64,000 nucleotides of DNA from Roseibacillus sp. (GTDB lineage: Bacteria; Verrucomicrobiota; Verrucomicrobiia; Verrucomicrobiales; Akkermansiaceae), in the NCBI GenBank assembly GCA_002709915.1, contig PARF01000088.1:1-64000 (forward strand), given 5' to 3'. Of the stretch, positions 58,225-64,000 are shown piece by piece. Under the pieces are notes generated by a model. It saw only the letters and a program-made list of their open reading frames with translations, was not told the origin of the DNA and ran no database searches. The translations under genes and the position numbers were made by a program. The first letter of the stretch is position 1. Each line of letters begins with the position of its first letter.

Positions 58225-59871
58225 TTAGGGGAAAAACTTCTCCACCGTCTCCCGGCTGGGAGGCTTGGTGACCAAGGAGACGCCCACTAACGCCACTACC
58301 GAAGCAAGGCAGATGAAGGTAACGGGCATCACGCCAGCGATAAGGTATTCCCCATGCTTAGTAGCTCCAAACCACTGCTCCCCAGCCTTTCGCCCCAGAG
58401 CGTCGTGTATGAAAAGAGCCCATGTTCCAGCTGTCGCAATGACGCTTGCAAAAACTCCGGCCTTGGTCACTCGCTTCCAATAAACTGAGGCCAGCGCGAT
58501 TGGGAACAGAGCTGCGAATCCACTGAAGCACCAAACCCCGAGGCTGAAAACACTCGTGGGGCGGAAAAGGGAAATAACGTAGGTGATCGTGACAATAAGG
58601 ACAATGAATCCACGGCCGAGCCAGACCTTCTGACGGTCGCTAAACCGATCCTTGCCTGTCAGCGGCACTACAAAGTCATTGGTAAACATGCTGCCCACAC
58701 AGACGAACTGAGAATCCAGCGAGCTCATGATCGCTGCCAGCACTCCGGCAGAAAAGAGGCCTACAAGCAGGGGGCTGTCCATGAAAGTCTTCACCATCGC
58801 GCTCAGAACAGCGTTGGGATTGGGGTTCCCGTTAGGGAGCGGCGGGACCCGAAGATCGCCAGCTGCGTGCAGGCCAGCAGCCCAGATCCCAATGAGGATG
58901 CAGGGAATCCAGACTATCATTATGCAGAGAGGGTGTGCAATGACCGTAAGCTTGAAAGACTTTGCGCTCTTGGCCGTAAGCCAATGCTGGAAGAGGTGAG
59001 GGAACATTCCCACACTCAGAGGGACGAGCATATAGCTCATGAAATGCGCCGGCGTCATGAGCCCTTCTCTCGCTGTTTTTTCGGGCGCATGTTCCAAAGC
59101 TTTCTGTGAAGCCTCCGCAAGGCCTCCGAGGCCTTTCGCTATTACCAGAAATCCTACAAGGCCCATTACCATGAAGACGATCGTCTGGAACGTATTGGCC
59201 CAAGCGGCAGAACGTACTCCTCCTGAGAATACGTAAAATAAAACAATGGAGCTTATGACAAGCCCGGTAAGCCAGGGAGGAACGCTCCCATTAAGGGGGT
59301 GGGGGATCTCCTTCCCATTTGGTAAAATCTTGTCGGGCAGGGAAAAGGTATCCGGGAACATGCCCGCGGTGACTCCGGAGATGTAGTTGCCCGCTCCGAT
59401 AAGGCCCACCAGGAGGTACGGCACAATCAAGCCCACCAGGATCGGGAACATAAGGTAGCCCAGTCCCTTGGACTCAAAACGATCGCGGAAAAACTGGATC
59501 TGGGTGACATACCCATACTTTTTCCCAAAGCTCCACATCCGAAGGCCTACGACAAAGAAACAAGCCGCATGAATGAGCCCGGAGGAGGACGCCATGAGGC
59601 CGTAGGTTCCAATTCCAAGGCTGAAAGACTTGCCCGTCGAGCCCACGAGGGCGAAGGCCGTCATGGTCGTTCCGAAGACGGACATCAGCAGCATGAAAGG
59701 TCCGATCGAACGGCTCGCCACAAAGAAGTCCTTACTCGACCCACGAAAGAGCCGGCTCGAAATCCAGCCGAGGGCGAAGAGGGCCACCATGTAGCCGACG
59801 ATCACATAAAGTGGCGTGCGGCTAACCACCTCAGACGCGCCTATTGGGAGAGAGGTCTGCAAGAAATTCAT
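58225..59871 (-). CDS. Sodium:solute symporter (SSS family)
   Basis: This 548-residue protein has about 13-14 membrane helices and the SSS core: YVIVGYMVALFALGWISSRLF, FFVASRSIGPFMLLMSVFGTTMTAFALVGSTG (sodium-site region), and a central GVRSAAWANTFQTIVFMVMG. It couples sodium entry to uptake of a small solute. Its start overlaps the stop of the preceding 79-residue membrane protein, so the two work as a pair. The substrate cannot be read from sequence, and nearby PQQ-like genes do not settle it. Note KPPSRETVEKFFP at the cytoplasmic C-terminus. Confidence 0.92.
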   Translation of the reverse strand: MNFLQTSLPIGASEVVSRTPLYVIVGYMVALFALGWISSRLFRGSSKDFFVASRSIGPFMLLMSVFGTTMTAFALVGSTGKSFSLGIGTYGLMASSSGLIHAACFFVVGLRMWSFGKKYGYVTQIQFFRDRFESKGLGYLMFPILVGLIVPYLLVGLIGAGNYISGVTAGMFPDTFSLPDKILPNGKEIPHPLNGSVPPWLTGLVISSIVLFYVFSGGVRSAAWANTFQTIVFMVMGLVGFLVIAKGLGGLAEASQKALEHAPEKTAREGLMTPAHFMSYMLVPLSVGMFPHLFQHWLTAKSAKSFKLTVIAHPLCIMIVWIPCILIGIWAAGLHAAGDLRVPPLPNGNPNPNAVLSAMVKTFMDSPLLVGLFSAGVLAAIMSSLDSQFVCVGSMFTNDFVVPLTGKDRFSDRQKVWLGRGFIVLIVTITYVISLFRPTSVFSLGVWCFSGFAALFPIALASVYWKRVTKAGVFASVIATAGTWALFIHDALGRKAGEQWFGATKHGEYLIAGVMPVTFICLASVVALVGVSLVTKPPSRETVEKFFP

Positions 59872-60107
59872 CGCGTACTCCCCTCCTCTTCACTGTCTTC
59901 GGCCCAGGCTTCCAACCGGTGCGGCCACGCGTAGACACTTACGAACGCCCAGAAAGCTGCTGCCGTGATAGAATAACACATATGATACAGCAGGCCCTTA
60001 GGCATGAATCCGAAGACAAGGCTGGTCTTGTCCCAGTTCCAGACGTCCTGGTGCAGGACCGCCAGAGCTACGAATACTATCAAGCAGACGAGAACGGGCT
60101 TTTTCAT
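59868..60107 (-). CDS. Two-helix membrane protein, DUF3311-like symporter partner
   Basis: This 79-residue protein has two hydrophobic helices (VLVCLIVFVALAVLHQD and MCYSITAAAFWAFVSVYAW) and an acidic tail. Small DUF3311-type proteins of this size are often encoded directly before SSS symporters and are thought to be their small subunit. Here the two genes overlap by 4 bp. I assign it by context and shape; the family match is not proven. Confidence 0.75.
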   Translation of the reverse strand: MKKPVLVCLIVFVALAVLHQDVWNWDKTSLVFGFMPKGLLYHMCYSITAAAFWAFVSVYAWPHRLEAWAEDSEEEGSTR

Positions 60108-60152
60108 GCGAATTAACGGATCGGGGAGAACGAGGCGTCCGGCCGGGACTGG

Positions 60153-62021
60153 CTACTCAACGGTCCCAATGGCATACAGATGGGTCTGGCTGGCTATGTA
60201 GACCGTGTCGTTGGCAACAACTGCGGAGCTGTAAATGGGGGCATGCAGCTCAATGGTCCCTAGGTGCTTCTTCTCTTTCGTGGCAGACAGGATGACGACT
60301 TCGCCGTCTTCCGTGCCCAGGTAAACCTTGCCGTCTGCGACCAAGGTAGATGACCAAACCCGGCTCCCGGTTTCGTGCACCCAGTATTGCTCGCCTGTCT
60401 TGGCGTCCACACAGTGGATATCGCCATCGTATTCCGCACAAATTACAAGGCCGTCGTCCGTTATGCTTGGGGTGGAAATGGAGCGGCCGATGCCTGAGCC
60501 GTCTCCATACTCATAAGTCCAAACCGCTTTGCCGCTGAGGTCACCTGTCGCGCTGGCGTCAACACAGCTGAGCATGCCGACTCCATCTCCGTGTTCCGGA
60601 TCCTGTCCGATGGCAAAATAGACCAGCCCCTCATGAATCACGGTCGTTCCGATGATGTCGTTGGGCCCCTTGAAGGTCGCATACTTGATTGGTGTCCCGT
60701 CCGGCTTCTGTCGGAAATGGACTGGGTTGCCATCGTAGCGCCAACGCTCCTTGAGAATCGGAATGCCTTCGTCCTCGTCCATCACGGGAACAGGATCGAA
60801 GCCATAGGCGAAACCATCGCCACCACCCCAGACCAGAACGTCCTCGCCCTTGGCCTTGCCGACCGCCGGAGAGCTCCAGCTCGCGTGGAGCACGCGCTCG
60901 GATACTCCGGAGATCTCCTCTCCAAGGAGCTTTCCGGTGTTCTTGTCGAGAGCGATCAGTCCAGGGATAAACTCCCCGGGAATATTAGTGTGAGACCAGT
61001 CGACCCCGTTCGAAGTCGACGTATAAAGAATGTCTCCATGGATCAAAGGCGAGCAGCTTGAGACATTGTGAGGGAACGCACCGACACCGTTATCCGCGTC
61101 GCGCATATCGAACACCCAGAGGATGTCGGCATAGGTCTCGTCAATCTTTGGTGCGCCCTCGGCAAAGGCTCCCTTGCGCCGTCCAATTGCCCCCTTGAGA
61201 GCATCCCCCTCAAGGCCCCCCTCAATCTGCTTGGTCAAGGATTCAACCAAGGTAGCGTTAGCATCGGAAAGGGTCCGGGTCTCGCCATCAACAGTAACAT
61301 CACGCGCCTTGGCTATTCCTGAGAGGCCTGCACCGTAATACTTTTGCTCGTCCTGAAACGGTCCATCATTTCCATCTGCGAGACCATTCATATCAAGGCA
61401 GACGACCTCACCACGGTTTGTCACTACCCATAATCGATCCTCTTCTACGGCAGGCGAGGAACAAAGTCCCACATACTCCCAGTCGCTGACCTTGCGAGCG
61501 CCGAGCTTGGGCGACACCAGCTGCCAGAGAAATTCACCGGTCTTCTCATCAAAACACATCAGGTTTCCACGGTCCACCACGTTGCGCTTGTCTCTGGGAG
61601 ATTCGTTGTTGGTTCCGGCAAAAACCTTTCCGAAGGCCACCGAAGTCGTTCCGTAGGATTGCGATCCCAACTTAGCCACCCAGCGAATATTTTTTGCCCC
61701 GGAGAGGTCTATTTCCTCCGTCTCGTCATCCATTTCCCCTGGGTTGACCTCCACTGGCAGGTTGGTCGCATTCCCAACCATGTTTCGCGATCCATCGCGA
61801 CCCCATGTGGGCCATTCCCGGGCTCCTCCGCCTGCTGACGCAGCGACGTTGGCCTCGGCTGAAGTACCGGAGTCTTCACTGGCCTCGGCGGGGGCCGCGG
61901 GGGCCTCAGGGCTAGTGCCTGCCTCGCTATCGGCAGCGGAGCCTCCCTTGTCCTGGCAGGATGAGAGAGCCCCAATGGTTCCCAAACCGATAATGAATGA
62001 ATAAATGAAATTAAGTTTCAT
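60153..62021 (-). CDS. PQQ-like beta-propeller lipoprotein
   Basis: The 622-residue protein has a lipoprotein signal peptide (LSSC lipobox, Cys about 22) and a disordered Ala/Pro/Glu/Ser linker to about residue 70. Then come propeller repeats: FDEKTGEFLWQLV, LDKNTGKLLGEEI, KAVWTYEYGDG, VDAKTGEQYWVHE, VYLGTEDGEVVILSATKEKK. It resembles the outer-membrane assembly protein BamB and quinoprotein-dehydrogenase propellers, but dehydrogenase active-site motifs are not evident. It follows the next propeller gene by 24 bp on the same strand. Binding of a ligand or organisation of the envelope is the best guess. Confidence 0.9.
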   Translation of the reverse strand: MKLNFIYSFIIGLGTIGALSSCQDKGGSAADSEAGTSPEAPAAPAEASEDSGTSAEANVAASAGGGAREWPTWGRDGSRNMVGNATNLPVEVNPGEMDDETEEIDLSGAKNIRWVAKLGSQSYGTTSVAFGKVFAGTNNESPRDKRNVVDRGNLMCFDEKTGEFLWQLVSPKLGARKVSDWEYVGLCSSPAVEEDRLWVVTNRGEVVCLDMNGLADGNDGPFQDEQKYYGAGLSGIAKARDVTVDGETRTLSDANATLVESLTKQIEGGLEGDALKGAIGRRKGAFAEGAPKIDETYADILWVFDMRDADNGVGAFPHNVSSCSPLIHGDILYTSTSNGVDWSHTNIPGEFIPGLIALDKNTGKLLGEEISGVSERVLHASWSSPAVGKAKGEDVLVWGGGDGFAYGFDPVPVMDEDEGIPILKERWRYDGNPVHFRQKPDGTPIKYATFKGPNDIIGTTVIHEGLVYFAIGQDPEHGDGVGMLSCVDASATGDLSGKAVWTYEYGDGSGIGRSISTPSITDDGLVICAEYDGDIHCVDAKTGEQYWVHETGSRVWSSTLVADGKVYLGTEDGEVVILSATKEKKHLGTIELHAPIYSSAVVANDTVYIASQTHLYAIGTVE

Positions 62022-62045
62022 GTCTGAACTGTGTTGGATGTCGAT

Positions 62046-64000
62046 CTACTCGGAGGCAGAAAGTTTGATATTGTCGATATAAACGCGCTTTTGAACCTGT
62101 GGCGAGAAGGCGAAAATTCCGGGAGCTCCCTTTTCATGAACATCGTCGAGCTTGACCTCGATAGTCCAGTCTTCGGGTTCAGGCTGATCACGTAGCCACG
62201 CCTTGGCACGCACTGACCCCTTCCCGCTTTCCTCCCGCGAAACGTGAGTCTTGAGATGATACCAAGTGTTAGGGCGTATGGGAAATTTGACGCTCTCCTT
62301 CACCCTTTCATGATTGGAGCTGACCTCAAGGATACGTCGGTTCCCGTCCAATGTGATCAGGTAGCGCTGGTTCACGAGGCCGATTGTGGACATCACCCGG
62401 CGATTGCCGTCCGTCGCAACATCTGCTTCCAACACGTAATCACTCAACTCGGGATCGCCAAAGAAATTCATCGTTCTCTGGAAAAGGACATTGTCCAGCC
62501 GGTTAGCAATGACCTGACTGCCGTCGTGCTGGAGGACGTGCCACTTAATCCGGGCCCCAAGCCAGGGCAACGGTGGAAAGTTTACCGCTTCTCCTTTGTC
62601 GTTCTTCATGGGCAGAGGCGTTCCCTCAAAATCCGCCTCATAGCCAATGGTAGCAATCACCCGGCCGCGAGTTGTTGCGCTCATCCCATCGACGCTTGCC
62701 TTGAAAGCCCCCGCTGAGAGCTTCGCGTCGGGACCGGCGGAAAGGGTGTCTCCCTCGAAAGTCGCATCCACTTTTGCCTTCACTCTGGCTGTGGGCGGAA
62801 TGAAGGCTTCCCATTCTGCTCCCTCCATTTTTTTGACCCGACGACCCTTATCGTCGAGGCCCCAGATGGTGAAGGTCTGCTTGCTCCCAGGTGTCAGGGC
62901 AAACTCAGCCGGCACGATCTGAATCTGCGCGACAGGACCGACGTCCTCGGTTGCCAGCTCTTCTCCGGACGGGAGAGCTGCGCCGCCCTTTGTCCCGAAA
63001 CAGTGCAGACCGTCCTTCGTCATCAGGTAGCATTTCCCTGCCCACAAGGCCGGCGTGCCAAGACACGGTGTGTGAAGATGCAGCTTGGTAAGCTCTTCCG
63101 CGCCTTCCTCTCCGGGCTTGAGAATATAGAACATTCCGTCTGCCAGCGGCACATAGAGCTTCCCATCCCCGAAAGCCGGAGACGCGTGAAGCTGGTCTGG
63201 CCCAAGCTTCTTTTTCCAAACTGTTTCACCGGTATCGGCATCCACACAAAGCAGCTCACCGGTAGCGATCGTGCTGAAGATCTTGTTGCCGACCAAAGTT
63301 GGAGAACTCGTAAAAGCCACAAGGTCCTCATTACGCCACACCTCCGCGCTTGCAGGGAGAATAGCTGGTTTGCCCGAGTTGTATGTGGTGGGCACCTTGA
63401 GGCAGATCAGCCGCCCTTTGGCGGTTGTATCGATATTTTCCTTACCGTGGATCGCGATGATTTTGTCCTCTCCATACTTGAGAATCTGGGAATTCACTCC
63501 TCCCTTGGCAAACTGGAAGCGCCACAGCGGCTTTCCGGTCCGCATGTCGACGCTTGTGATATTTCCACAGCCGTGTCCGGTGTAGCCTACGCGGTGCCCT
63601 TCGATGGTCGTATATACCGGCATGGAGAACGAGCTGTCATCGGGGACGGTCCCCGGAGTGGAATACCATACCAGTTCTCCGGTAATTTTATCGAACGCGT
63701 AGAGTCGGTCACGAGCAGGACCCGTCGTGCCCCAGTTAGCGGTCACACAATGAGCAATCACAACCGGCCCTTGCAGCCCCAGGGAACCAGTTCGCCCGTT
63801 AGGGAAGGTCAGCCTTGCCAGTTTTTCCACCAGGGAATGCTCCCACAGCTTTTTACCGTCAGCGGTGAAGGCCATCAGCCGCCCATTTGAGCTCTGCAGG
63901 TAAACGTTTCCGGTTTCCGCGTCGACGATGGGAGATCCCACCGCGTAGCGGTTGTAGACCACGTCGCTGATGAAGTCGCTGAATCGATACTCCCATACGA
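62046..64000 (-). CDS. PQQ-like propeller protein with C-terminal beta-sandwich, partial
   Basis: The reading frame stays open through 64000, past the ORF track's GTG at 63962 (upstream codons read on as WEYRFSDFISD), so the gene is cut by the window edge and lacks its N-terminus. At least 651 residues are visible. The first 300 hold propeller repeats (DAETGNVYLQS, FDKITGELVWYS, DMRTGKPLWRF, DADTGETVWKKK). After an Ig-like stretch (EFALTPGSKQTFTIWGLDDKG), the last 150 residues resemble a concanavalin/LamG-type carbohydrate-binding sandwich (MNFFGDPELSDYVLEADVAT, FPIRPNTWYHLKTHVSREE). It should be exported and may bind a glycan. Confidence 0.88.
   Translation of the reverse strand, partial: VWEYRFSDFISDVVYNRYAVGSPIVDAETGNVYLQSSNGRLMAFTADGKKLWEHSLVEKLARLTFPNGRTGSLGLQGPVVIAHCVTANWGTTGPARDRLYAFDKITGELVWYSTPGTVPDDSSFSMPVYTTIEGHRVGYTGHGCGNITSVDMRTGKPLWRFQFAKGGVNSQILKYGEDKIIAIHGKENIDTTAKGRLICLKVPTTYNSGKPAILPASAEVWRNEDLVAFTSSPTLVGNKIFSTIATGELLCVDADTGETVWKKKLGPDQLHASPAFGDGKLYVPLADGMFYILKPGEEGAEELTKLHLHTPCLGTPALWAGKCYLMTKDGLHCFGTKGGAALPSGEELATEDVGPVAQIQIVPAEFALTPGSKQTFTIWGLDDKGRRVKKMEGAEWEAFIPPTARVKAKVDATFEGDTLSAGPDAKLSAGAFKASVDGMSATTRGRVIATIGYEADFEGTPLPMKNDKGEAVNFPPLPWLGARIKWHVLQHDGSQVIANRLDNVLFQRTMNFFGDPELSDYVLEADVATDGNRRVMSTIGLVNQRYLITLDGNRRILEVSSNHERVKESVKFPIRPNTWYHLKTHVSREESGKGSVRAKAWLRDQPEPEDWTIEVKLDDVHEKGAPGIFAFSPQVQKRVYIDNIKLSASE

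Noticed and set aside
1-64000. CRISPR arrays, insertion sequences or prophage
   Set aside because: I saw no spaced direct repeats, transposase or phage genes, and no abrupt composition change by eye.

Overview
The window is about 57% GC by eye and densely coded. It looks like a Verrucomicrobiota chromosome, probably Verrucomicrobiae or Opitutae. I infer this from the gene mix: secreted Cys-type sulfatase and small alpha/beta-hydrolases, a PEP-CTERM protein, ExbB with its own signal peptide followed by two ExbD and large TPR proteins, PQQ-like beta-propellers, a yeast/actinobacterial-type LeuA, and weak Shine-Dalgarno signals. No search was run. I see no rRNA, tRNA, CRISPR array, transposase or phage gene, so it reads as stable chromosome.

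Layout. 0-5.3 kb: leuA faces away from a larE-larB-larC operon for the nickel-pincer cofactor, followed by a small RelE-like orphan. 5.3-11.3 kb: an ExbB/ExbD/ExbD energy-transduction set with two secreted TPR proteins. 11.5-21 kb: DNA repair (nth, a family-4-like uracil-DNA glycosylase), a 3D-domain lipoprotein, an M3 oligopeptidase, a zinc-ribbon membrane protein, a GHL10 glycosidase-like protein and an M29 aminopeptidase. 21-26 kb: purN, then a MoxR / DUF58 / transglutaminase operon. 26-31.8 kb: tsaB, citrate synthase, a half-size TauE/SafE protein, holA, a PEP-CTERM protein, tadA and rpe. 31.9-37.5 kb: a sulfatase, an esterase, a HAD phosphatase, rdgB and a class C beta-lactamase-like protein. 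37.6-41.1 kb: leuS and a PpiC-type isomerase.

From about 41.2 kb to the right edge every gene is on the minus strand. The block from 58.1 down to 42.1 kb (perhaps 41.2 kb) is the most unusual part. Read in transcription order it holds a LuxE/PaaK-like adenylate-forming enzyme, an acyl-reductase-like aldehyde dehydrogenase, an iron-type alcohol dehydrogenase, a PQQ-like propeller, a HemN-like radical SAM enzyme, a UbiC-like chorismate lyase, a flavin-dependent halogenase-like enzyme with WFWNIP, a GT4 glycosyltransferase, a 4HBT thioesterase, a small membrane protein, a second PaaK-like ligase, and an ABC transporter (LolD-like ATPase and a MacB/FtsX-like permease). Many junctions are ATGA or TGATG overlaps or gaps under 40 bp. 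No ketosynthase, ACP or NRPS gene is present. I interpret it as a candidate pathway that makes, activates, reduces, decorates and exports a chorismate-derived aromatic compound; its product is unknown to me.

Upstream of it lies another minus-strand set: two large PQQ-like propeller proteins (the outermost cut by the window edge), a small two-helix membrane protein and a sodium:solute symporter.

Starts in the ORF track were often the first TTG/GTG. I moved them to a downstream ATG/GTG where family alignment, signal peptides or stop/start overlaps argued for it.
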